NCBI GenBank assembly: GCA_013398015.1
Contig: VZRR01010901.1
Span: 187,371 to 251,370 of the forward strand
Length of the DNA: 64,000 nucleotides
DNA from: Oreocharis arfaki
Taxonomy: Eukaryota > Chordata > Aves > Passeriformes > Paramythiidae
Reading direction: 5' to 3'
In this document: positions 22,901 to 33,837 of the stretch, in pieces
How positions within the stretch are numbered: position 1 is the first letter of the stretch
Layout of the letters: each line of letters starts with the position of its first letter
Program-made: the position numbers and the translations under genes
Notes under the pieces: generated by a model
Database searches by the model: none
What the model saw: only the letters and a program-made list of their open reading frames with translations
Told to the model about the DNA's origin: nothing

Positions 22901-25171
22901 AGCTCATTGTCACCTTTGAGCCCCCTGCCAGGGCCTGCTCAGCACAATGGACAAATTAATTCCTAGCAATGTTTCCTTTTCCTTGTCCTCTTTGATTGAA
23001 AACTTCCTTTTAGTGCCTGTTCAAGCTGTGCCAAGCTCCGCGGAGCCCCAGTCGCAGCTGCACCTCTTCAGCTCTGCCTGTAATGTAAGTAACAATAAAA
23101 ATACTGCTCCAAAGGAGGTACGGCCCCACAAAGCTGCTGAACTCTGGTGGCACGCCTCTTCTAAAACCAGCAACGGGAAATGCACATCATTGGTGTCAAA
23201 CTGCAGCTTCTGCTTTAGAATCAGTTATTTTTTCTTGTTTCACATAGCCTGGAGCTTTGAGTAAACTTGATTCTGCTCTTGCAGGCAGAGGTTTCTGCAA
23301 TGTGGATGCAAATAGCTTCTGCTCTCCATGCACTGCTACTCTTGTTTCACCACTTTAGGATTCATAGTCTTTCTCAGAGACAGGGTCCGAGGATGCTGCT
23401 TGTCTCCCTGAGGAGGACCAGGAGCTGCCAGCCTGTGGGTTGACTGTTAGCAAGATCTAGGCTGGAGCAGAGAGGCAGTATGGGGAGAGGGATGCAGTTC
23501 CTGCTTTACCTGCTTAGAGCCAGTTCAGGGGACTAAGTTCATCATTCTGGTCCAGCTTTTAATACCATTTTTTCCTAGGAAAGGGTCCTGCAGGAGGCAG
23601 CAGACCACAGTCCCCTCAGGTGCTCCCACCTGCTCCACACACAGGCCCTGCAGGTAGGGGCAGCCTGGCTGACACCACCTGGGCACAGATCAGAAACTGG
23701 GCTGTAATTAAGGCAGTTATGGTTTGAATTAGGCACAATTGAGCTAATGGCTTTCTTCCCAGTCTACATCCTGGATAACCTAAAAGCCAAGCTCTGAGCT
23801 TGCTTTTGGGGCTGGTAGGAGGCAAACGTTCACCCCTTGTTTCCTCCAGCTAATTAATGCTGTCCCCAGTCCTGCTAGAGGTGGCAGGAGATGCCGCTGG
23901 TTGCTCTTAATGAAGTTGGTTGGTGTCTGAGGGTTATTTGAAGGCTTGAAGCTGCTCCCCAGCATCTCTTTGCCGGGCTGGGTCTTCCCTTCTGCTCTTC
24001 TAGTCTGGGAGAGGGGCTCTGGCACCAACCATGTGGTGGGAGATGGGGAACCACCATCCTTCCCAGCCACTGGGGTCCTGCCCCTGGGCGAGCCTGCAGG
24101 ATGAGGTCTGTGCTGAGAGAGGCCAGGAGACCCAGCTGGCTTAATTTGGGGCTGCTGTTTGCAGCACTCACAAACCTGAGGTTAGCCTGGAGAAAAGGGT
24201 CAACCTTAGGCCTGGTGCTCCCAGCTCCAGTTCTTTGTGGTGGCCCAGATCTTGGTGGGAATACTTTTTCCCGCTGGGAAGCTGGCGGCGGCTGCCCCCT
24301 CCCACGAGCCCCCTTGCACCAGTTGCAGTGGCAGCTTGGTGCTGGCCCTCTGGAAGGGGCTTCTGCCAAGGGCTGGGGATGCGCAGCAGAGCCAGGACCA
24401 GGCACGTGGCACCTGGCCCAGCACCCTGTTCCCGTGCTGTCCCCTTTAGTTGCTGAGGAGCACCGCAGCCACACTCTCCTGCCCTCGCAGGCAGCTTGCC
24501 AAAGCATCTCAGCTCTTTCTAGACATCCAGCCCCAGTCATCCGGTGGGATTAAATCCAGCCTGTATTACATCTGCCTAAAAGTTTCCTGGGGACCCGGGG
24601 CTCAGCTGCTCCCTGGAGTAGCATCTCACAGTGTCTCTGTAACCCAGGTACCAACATGACTTTAATACAACTTTTTAAAGTATGCATTTGTATCTAGTAA
24701 GCCCTTGAGTACAGCAGAGTCCCTTTTATATTGAAATTCAGGATTCTCAATAACATTTTATTATGAGGATTGCTATTTTTGGAATTGCTGTTACTCTGTT
24801 ATGAGCAAGGCACCTAACATCCTTCAATATGAAATCATTAAGGGCACAGCAGAGTTCATTACAGGGGCATTTCTCTGGATTAAGAACAAATCAATACCAC
24901 ACACTAATATCGCAGCCTGCTACCTGACTTTGGTTGCAAATAGCACATCCAGAGGCAGATGCTCTTCTTTTGGCCTCTTGTGCTCTTCTTCCAATATCTT
25001 ATTTACTGTTTTCCCCCAAGCTGTTGTGATGGATTTATGAGCAGACGAAATCCAAAGGTTGTTTTTCCTTGAGCTACCTGAATATTGTAGCTTTTAAAAT
25101 AAAGAAGAAAGAAATGACCAGCTTAAGTTTGTGATATTGCAGTAACCTCATATGCAATATGACTTCCCTGC
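19901..25171. other. Intergenic, no recognised gene
   Basis: I see no coding exon, RNA gene or clear repeat in this stretch on either strand. GC content rises around 24060-24480 without a clear CpG island. Confidence 0.6.
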
Positions 25172-25563
25172 TTCTGGAACTTGGCTGAGGGAGCTGGGGT
25201 TGTTTAGCCTGGAGAAAAGGAGGCTCAGGGGTGACCTTATCCCTCTCTACAACTGCCTGAAAGGAGGTTGGAGCCAGGTGGGGGTTGGGCTCTTCTCCCA
25301 GACAACCAGTGACAGGATGAGAGAACAGTCTTAAGCTGTGCCAGGGGAGATTCGGGTTGGATGTGGGGAGGAATTCCTTCACAGAAGGTGATTAGACACT
25401 GGAATGGGCTGCCCAGGGAGGTGGTGGAGTCACTGTCCCTGGAGGTGTTTAAGGAACGACTGGTCATGGCACTCACTGCCATTGTCCTGTTGGCATGGGG
25501 TGTTCAGTCACAGGTTGGGCTTGATCCTCTCACAGGTCTTTTCCAACCCAGTTGATTCTGTGA
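25172..25563 (+). mobile_element. CR1 LINE 3' end, truncated
   Basis: The translated 5' part reads WLRELGLFSLEKRRLRGDL, the conserved C-terminal part of the CR1 ORF2 protein. It is followed by the CR1 3' region (GGAGGAATTCCTTCACAGA, CTGCCCAGGGAGGTGGTGGA) and the end TTCCAACCCAGTTGATTCTG. It is about 390 bases, 5'-truncated like most CR1 copies, with in-frame stops. It is not a functional gene. Confidence 0.92.
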
Positions 25564-28500
25564 ACCCCCGTGGAAGTGGGTGTGCAGAAGGGAGTGAAGG
25601 CCTGAAGCTCTCTCTGGTTATGTTTAGTTGGTCACATTCAGAGTTTAGAATACTCAGATGTTTTGAGTTAGGAATGCACCTGAGGGAGGTGAGATTGGAG
25701 GGAAAAAGGATGGTAATTTATAAGGAGTCTCCAATAGAAGGAAGAACTCTGCTGTCCAGGTATCCCCTGGAGAATTTCCTTCTTTTGTGGAAATGTGCCC
25801 TGGTTGAGATGTGGAAGCAGTAGGAGTTTGCTGGCCTCCTGGGCATGCTGCCCTGGCTGGGGGCAAGGGGGTGAGGGTAAACCCCACTGTTGTGGTAGAT
25901 CTGGGCCAGTTTGGCCCCAGCCCCCATGAAGGACCTTCAGTCAGGCAGTGCATGACCACATTGATCCTGGGTGGAGGCTCCAGCTTTCTTGTGGGCAACA
26001 CAGATCCCAGTCCTGGACCTGTCCCAAAGCAAGGCTGCCCATTGTGGTTTGAGACAAAGGCAGGATAAGTGTGTGGCAGGATAACAGGGGTTTAACTGTG
26101 GATATGCCAGGCTGGCAGGAACCACCGGCTGCCCTAGCTGTTGCCCAAACAGCAGGAACAGTGTCCCAAGATGTCTCTGGTTGTAGCTGAAATAGGAGTT
26201 TCTCCATGGTGCTGCTCCCAGCTCCTGCAGCACACGTTCATTTGGTTCAGTAGCAGCTCAGGTCACTGACATGAAAGCTGCCAAGGCCAATGGCATCTGC
26301 TTCTCTTTATTTATTAGAAGCAATTTTTCATCAGTGGAATTTAATTATTACTTTTTTGCTTTTAAAAATGTTGCTTAATGGAGGACAGCAGCCATTTTTC
26401 TAGGTTGCATTTATTGCTGAGTGGATCCAAATGGGGTTTTCTTTAAGCTGTTTTGACAATAATATTAAAAAAAAAAAATCATGTTGGTGAAGTGTGGAGC
26501 TGTAGGCCATCTCTGTAATGATCTGAAGCACTCAAGCCCTTATTAACTAAATGCTTTCATTTACTAGCTCATTCCTGGAGGAAGACCTCCTAGTCAAACT
26601 GCTATTGCTTTTTAAAAAAAACCCTAAAGTTAGTAATTGCTTCAGCTGAACATCTCATTACAAGGAAAGGCCTACAGCCTAGAGCAGCACTCATCTGATT
26701 TTTGTTTTTAAATTTTCTGGGGGAATTTCAGCAAAACCTCTTGCTGTACCTCCAGCCCAAGCGTTACCTATTGCGTTGCTGCCTATGAATTTATAAACTC
26801 AGCTATAAAATTCTGAATTCCCGCTCTCTTTGGAAATGGGAGGCTCGAGGGCTTGGCTGTACCCGCTATGGTATTGGTGAGGAGCTGGGCAGAGCCCATC
26901 AGCTGGTGGGTAGGGGCTGATCAGTGTTGGGAGGAGCACATCCCGTTTCATCAGGGCAGCGTTCAGCCCTGAGTAGGTGCCACTGCTCTGATTACTCTTT
27001 CCCTCCTTGCTCTGTGAAGTGGACGTTTCTCCCTTCTCCCTCCTATCACTGCCTGGGAAGGAACACACTCACACACACTGTTGGAAGGAAGACTTCATTA
27101 AAAAGGAAAAAAAGAAGGGGAGAGGCACTTTAAGGCAGCTTTCAGTAAATAGCTGGGGATAATTGGGCTTTAGCTGTGTTCTTATACCTTCTGGATTGCT
27201 GGAGACAGTGATGCTGCTGATCTCTAAATTGCTGCAAAAGCTCAGGGCAGCAGCTTTCCATCAGTACTTCCCACATTGGGCTCTGCTTAGTGTCAAAAAG
27301 TGATTTTTTTAAAATCTAGTTTAAAATACTCCATTAGAATTTGGGGGTATATGATAGGGGTTGTTAGTAAGAAAGATGCAAGAAAACGCCTGTAGTTGGG
27401 TGAGGTTAGGCTGCTCCTTGTTGCCCATCTCTGATGATTTCTGATGAGTGGGAGGAGATCCATCCCAGAGGTTCAGAAAGGGAAACTGAGGCATTGCACT
27501 GATGGCCCGAGGCTCACATTTACAAGCCTGTATGTTCTTGTCAAGGCCTGTCCCTAAACAGACACCATGAACTGAAGCCCTTTTCTGTCCCTGAAAGACA
27601 TGAGCAATGATGTTATGTGGAGATGGGCAAAGGGAGTCTCTGCTGCTGCTGTGGACCAGCCTGGAGAATGCAAAGAGAGAGTGGAATAGGATGGACCCAA
27701 AATACTTCAGGAAAAATTCCTGTTGAGCTTCATGCACTTGGATCAGGTCTCTGGAGAGATGTTGGCAAGGAAAGTGACATTTAGGTAATCTCTGAAGAAA
27801 TTCAAAGCTTGTAGATACAGCTGTGGTGAACCACTAGGAAATGTGGAAAGCAGCAGCTCATGAAAGGTCAGTGTGTAAAAGTGGGGGCTGAGCACAGCTG
27901 TCCTACTCCTGGCACTGATTTATTTAAAGTTTTTTTAGAAGTAGTTCATTTCTTCGAGTTCTCCAAGTAGACTTGCTTTTAAAAGAAGGAGATCTGATTC
28001 CCAAAGAGAGAGTATTCAGTATTTATTTTTCCTAGCTCTACATCCAGCCTATGGGATGGGGAGTGTGTTAATTCAAAATCACCAGTGCCTATGGAAAGGC
28101 TTGACCACAGCCTTTGCCACTTGCTTCATTAACTGCCAGGGTTCTTGAGCTGCCTAAAGTCTGTGGGATTTTAGCTTTTTGTCAGCTGTTCCATGCCTTT
28201 CTTTGATCATTAGTCATTCATCTCCTAAAGAGCAGGAAATAATGAACCCATTTTATTAAAAGGCTTGCATCGTATTTGGGAGGGATAAATGAAGGGCTTT
28301 CCTGCATGAATTTTCTGGCTTGGCTGTTACAAGACTCAGTGTTGAACATGGGAGCAGATGTTTCCTGAAGGTGATTGTGGGGAAACTCATGTGTTGCTTA
28401 GGATCTCAGTGGCTTCAGCCCAGCTACCTGTGACCTACAGCACAAGACAAGGTGTAGCTCACCACAGTGGATGACTGACAGAGTCTGGAAGATGTGTCTT

Positions 28501-30148
28501 TGTGGAGAAGGAGAAATTAGGTAAGGGGTGCAAACCCTAACATTTTCTGCATGACTTGGCTCTACATTCCCTATATGTTTCTGGAAGGGAGTGTGAAGGA
28601 GAAAGCAATGAGGGTTTGAACAAGACCTACTCCCATGTAAATACTGTGCTACTTCCAAACATAAACCCAAAGAAAAGCCTTGCAGCTGCTCCTGAGTGGC
28701 AGAGAGTCACTGCAGCCAAGGGTAACTTTTTACTTTTTATTTTCTTCTATGGCCTTATGTGCTAGAGGTGCACGTGATTGAAGTCTGCAGCAAGATCTGA
28801 AAGTTCTTTGAGTGCCTAATGCTTGGGCACCTCAAACAGCTTTTCTTAGCAGAACTTTACAAAATGAATTAAGCCCGGACACCCGAGTGGTGTAGGGCAC
28901 CACAGGCTACCAGGTCGTTTTAAGTCACACTGAAGTTAATGAAAAGACTCCCACAGACTTCAGTGGGCGACACATCAAACCATCCAGCATGGCAGAGCCA
29001 ACAGCTTGGCCACGTGCTCCCTGTCCTAGGTTTTTAAACATCTTTATTGTGCTGTCCCCACTGAGCAATTAAAAATGCTTTCTCACTGGCTGGAGGAACT
29101 GAATAAAAACTGGAGCTGAAAGCAAAGCCACAGTGTAAATCATGGTGCAAATGCACTGAAGGGGAAAGCAAATCTATGTTCATATTCTGGGCAGTCAGAG
29201 CCAGGTGGAAGCAACATTATCTTGGAGATGTCTCAATTGAGAAGTTTCAGTAATAAGAAAATCTTGCTGGCTAATTGAGCTCAACTGGATGTACATGGGT
29301 CTGCTCTGAGAGGGGTCAAAGTAGAGATGCTATTTTCTTACTAGGATCCATACTGAAGTTAAAAACTATTTGGAACTAAACTGATTTTAGAGGCAAACAG
29401 GCTATTTGGTTTTGTTTGGGGTTTTTTTGTCAGGGCAAGGATTGATTTTTCTCATAGGGCCATTTGCAGTGAAAGAGGTAGCTCCTGTTCAGGATTCTCA
29501 CAGATTATTATCAGTGAAATGTAGCTTTGTAGCCACAGGGCTAGTTAGACATCTTGATGGAAATACACAGCTACGGGGGTTTGTGTGATGGTTCTAATCA
29601 AGATTTTGAGAGTTTCCATATTTCTTCATATAGACAAGAAACATATACAAGAAGTCAGACTTTAGTATCTAATTGTTGACAGCATTTAGGATAAAATCAT
29701 GGGAAGAACAAAAGCCCAGCACACATCTCGCAGTAAATCACGCTGGGGTGAGACCCTCACAAGAGGTGGTTTTTCAGAACAAAATTCCTTTTGAAATATA
29801 AAACCTGAGGCTCATTACAGATTGGCACAAAAGCACTTCACTTCCTTCCTGCAAATGGACTCAGAATTATGATCAAGAGGGGTTTTTTTGTTTAAAATTG
29901 TCATTTCAAGAAACATAAAGCCTTCCAAGCACACACAGCTTGGTGCTGATGCTCCAGGTAGAAGCAGGATGCTGAGCTCCATAAGCAGGTTCCTCTGTAC
30001 TTTCATGACCTCAGCTCTCACCGTGTGTCGCAGGCACCACTTCGTTATTTCGGTATGATTGTGATGTGTGAAGGGAGGCTGTGGCCTGGGTGACAGAGGG
30101 TCTTCTGTCACACTTCTCACAGTGACTGCTTGATTTTCCAGTACCAGG
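25564..30148. other. Intergenic, no recognised gene
   Basis: There are only short chance open frames. A short poly-A run lies near 26468. No exon, RNA gene or further element is recognised. Confidence 0.6.
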
Positions 30149-30738
30149 TGTGCTGGCTTTAGCTGGGCTAGAGCTGATTCTCTTCACAGTGGCTGGTATG
30201 GGGCTGTGTTTTGGATTTGTGCTGAACATAGGGTTGGTAATACAGAGATGTTTTTGTTCTTGCTGAGCAGGGCTCACACAGAGCCTTTTCTGCTTTTGGT
30301 ACTGCCATTCCAGGGAGGAGGCTGGGGGTGCACAGGAGGTTGGGAGGAAACAGCCAGGACAGGTGACCCCAGCTGACCAAAGGGATATACCAGACCAAAT
30401 TATATCACTATATAAAGTGAGGGGTAAGAAGGAGGAATGGGGGAACATTTGGAGTGATGCCATTTGTCTTCCCAAGAAACTGTTACAGCTGATGGGGCCC
30501 TGCTCTCCTGGAGATGGCTGAGCACCTGCCTGCCCATGGGAAGCAGTGAATTAATTCTGTGTTTTGCTTTGCTTGCGTGTGCTGCTTTTGCTTTCCCTAT
30601 TAAACTGCCTTTATCTCCACCCACGAGTTTCCAGCTTTTACCCTTCTGATTCTCTCCCCAGAGAGAGTCGTTCCCGCTGGTGGGAAATGAGGGAGCGGCT
30701 GCGTGGGGCTTGGTTGCTGGCTGGGGCTAAACCATGAC
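30149..30738 (+). mobile_element. Solo LTR of an avian ERVL-like retrovirus
   Basis: The block starts TGTGCTGGCTTTAGCTGGGC, the usual 5' edge of an abundant avian LTR family. It contains a TATATAAAG box (30409-30417), an ATTAAA polyadenylation signal (30599-30604), and a 3' edge near GGGGCTAAACCATGAC. No gag, pol or env sequence adjoins it on either side, so it is a solo LTR left by recombination. The terminal CA is lost, and I cannot see a matching target-site duplication. The family name is from memory of avian LTR sequence and needs a repeat search. Confidence 0.8.
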
Positions 30739-33369
30739 CTGGGTTAGCGGGAGCCCTGCAACAGTTTTTAAAGACAGACTTGAAAAATTTCCAAAATGTT
30801 TTATATGTAAAGTGAATAAGTAGCTGCAGAGGAGTGGTAGGATTTTTGTATTTTTCAAAAACCTTCCAACTGACAGAATTCTTCATGTAATTAAGGACTG
30901 CATATTCAGTACCATTTCTCTTCTTTTTTTTTTCCACTGCTGCCTATCTGTTGATTCTGTTAAGGGCTTCTTTTTCTGGTTGAGGGAAAATTGAGGCTTT
31001 TTTATTTCTTCTGTGTATACACATGTCTTTTACATTGTCTTGAGAAAGTGTGGTTGTTGTGAGCATATTTAATGGCTCTTCCCAAAGACATCTGGCAGGT
31101 TAGAAAGCAGATCCAATACTCTTATGTTATTAACTGCTGCAGAAGGTAGCACAGGGGAAGTGACAGCAAAAAGGGAATTACTTTCCTAGTTACCGATGAG
31201 CAGGGGTGAAAGATGGGATTTATAGAAATACACGGAAAATTTCAGACTCTTTCTGCAACAGGATTTAAGCTCTGCTTCTGCTCCTAACCCTCCCAAGGAC
31301 AAAACTCTTGAGACAACCTTTCACATAATCACAATAAACTGTTTCCTTTGCCACAGTACAGAAATGGCTTTTTTTGGTTAATGCTGCATTTGCAAAATCC
31401 TGAGGAAAAGCTGTGATGCACACAGGGTGTCAAGGGCTGCATGAGCTAATATTAATGCCTGCTGTGACTCAGTCTTGCTGCTCAGGTAACATCTGTCTGA
31501 GGGAGTGATACCAGACTGGCATTGGCTCCCACTGCACCCTCTTTTTGAGAATAGTAACGAGAGCATCCAAGGTGGGTGTTTCTTTCTCGCATTTTTGAAT
31601 GAGGCCTGCTGTGTTTCTGCAAATTGCATTCCATTATTAAGTATTTAAGAGCCGTAACTTTTCGTATCAGACAACTTGGCACCCGCCTTGAAAAGAAACA
31701 TGTTATTCTAAAGCAGAAAACGAGATTAGAAATTTGCTTTTGCAGATAGAAAGCAAGTCCTGTCAGCTCGTCTAATCCAGTTCCTTGGCAGTGATGCAGG
31801 CCAGCTTTCTGCATGGCATTCCTGCACGGCTGCCTCTGCCAGACGTTCCCGTCTGGGCTGCTGCGCTCCCAGCGCGGCTCACGGAGCGAGCGCGGGCCCC
31901 GCCGATGGATCTGTGAACAGGCTGGCACGCAGGGCTGTCACACCCCACTCTGACGGGGAAAAGCATCCTACTCGAGTTCACTTGGGAAAGGTCATCCTCC
32001 AGTTCAGTGTCCTTTTTACAAAAGAGCCTGGAAGAGAAGTGAAGGGCTTTTTTTGGTTTGTTTTTCTAAAGTGCATTTAGCTTGCTAATAGAGCAGGCAT
32101 GCAGGACGTAAGCTACCCAACCAACTACGAAACAAATGGTAGAATTAATTGCTTAATTCTCTTTGCATTAGGGTAAAGCATGGGGTTTAAGATGTCTTCT
32201 GTGAAGAATTGCTGAATATGAGAAAACATCTACTACTGCCTTGTAGTAAATTGAAAAGCAAGTTCAAGTGTAAAGATTGGTGGGGTGATAGCCAAAGGCA
32301 AGCAGCAGTCCTGCCTCTCGTTTTGTGAGACAATCTAGTTTTAAGCTTTGTGGGTTGAAGTTTGACACAGTAAGCACATTAAATAATTACTATTTCTGTA
32401 AGCCCAGGGTTTGTTCAAACCAAATTCTTCGTACTACGGAAAAGAATCCACAGAAGATACACTTCTTCCCCTGCAGCTGATACATGAGTGCTAAAAGTTT
32501 AACTGCACCAAGGAGCAACAGACTGCATCCTAAGAATTATCATTTTTTTCATCTTTTCCAGCCCATTCTCTTCTGGGCTGCTGTAATGATGAACTAATGC
32601 TGCATTTGCACAGAATCCTAAACCCGCACAGGTGTAGGAATGGTACTCCTTCACTTTCAGGCAAGATGGGTGCGTCCGCCTGTGCACACACCACGTGCAA
32701 CGATGCATTTCCTGGGTGTCAGAGAACAGAGTGGAAACATGATCCAGCTCACAAGCTGATTGTGCAAGGGGAAGGTGAGAGCCCTGGGCAGGGTCGGTAC
32801 TGTGTGGGTGTAGGTGACCTTCCCCAGCCCTGGGCTCCAGCTGCCCTCTCTCTGTTTCAGCCCCTCTCTGCTGGGCCGGGCAGCACACGCGCAGTGCAAC
32901 GTGAAGTCACTGAGCTGACGAAGAGTGGAAAGCGTCTGCACCAGCCACACAGGGGTGCAGGTGCTTGGCAGCATCAGCACTTTGATCCTGTTCACACCAG
33001 CACGCCTCAATTCTCACATCCAGTGCTCTCCACGGAGACGCTCAGACATGTTTTGCTTAAATGAAGGCACTGCACCATCTGAATCACTGTTTTTATATTA
33101 CAGCAGCCCCAGTGTTTGGTAAGGATTGGGGTAGAGACCACAAGTTGACTTTAACTGTGTTCAAAGCGTTCTCTATGGGCTCCAGCAGCTTTCTGGAGTA
33201 ATGCCTTACAAACTTACCCACTTCCATGTCACTGGAACCACAATTCAGTCCTGTGTTTCTAACCCTTGCCTGCCTAGTGCAGGACACTGAACTGGGTACT
33301 CAGCAGTACACCTAACCTTAGGATAACCAGCAAGATCTGAGCATACACGTAACTTTATCCAGACAGTGT
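30739..33369. other. Intergenic, downstream of POLR2L
   Basis: No gene is recognised. A small CpG-containing patch lies around 31840-31920, much weaker than the islands at 19.6 and 37 kb. Confidence 0.6.
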
Positions 33370-33395
33370 AGGAAGGCTACAAGGGAAAAAATGTC

Positions 33396-33401
33396 TTTAT
33401 T
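33396..33401 (-). terminator. POLR2L polyadenylation signal
   Basis: AATAAA on the minus strand (TTTATT on the plus strand), about 330 bases past the POLR2L stop codon. It is the first canonical signal downstream, so the transcript probably ends near 33370-33385. Confidence 0.7.
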
Positions 33402-33728
33402 TCAACATTTTAATGAAATATAATAGTTTTTCTACATGAACAAAATTTGTTTTTACTGGCAGAAGCATCTAGAAGTTCACAACTCCAAACAGAGATTTAA
33501 GAAGAATCATCCAAACTTTTAATCTCTAAATCTTGGTTAAGTGGACTTCATCATTCCTTTGTTTCCTTGAAAGAAGTTAGTGGCTTGGGGCAATATTTTA
33601 TCCAGAAGATAAACATCTCTTGATGGTTGCACTACAGTTGGCTTCCATCCTTTACTGCCTGAAGTCCAGTTTCAAGTTTAAATTAGAGATACGTTCCACA
33701 TGGCTTGCAGCACAGTGCTTTTTCCATC
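33402..33728 (-). other. POLR2L: POLR2L 3' UTR
   Basis: Non-coding sequence between the POLR2L stop and its AATAAA signal, about 330 bases. No repeat is seen in it. Confidence 0.7.
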
Positions 33729-33837
33729 TCATTTCTCCAGGGGTGCATAATTCAAAAGCTTCTCAATCAGATCCACATGGGCGAGGAGCATTCTGCGGCA
33801 GCAGTATCTCTTCAAGCCAAGGGCATCCAGGGCATCT
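33729..33837 (-). CDS. POLR2L: POLR2L coding exon 2 and stop
   Basis: It encodes the last base of codon 32, then DALDALGLKRYCCRR and MLLAHVDLIEKLLNYAPLEK, with a TGA stop at 33731-33729. It contains the zinc ligands C44 and C45. The acceptor is TTAATAG on the minus strand. Confidence 0.97.

Noticed and set aside
32597..33064. 155-residue open frame between the LTR and POLR2L
   Set aside because: No recognisable domain, no splice context, an overlapping minus-strand frame of similar length, and ordinary composition for chance frames.
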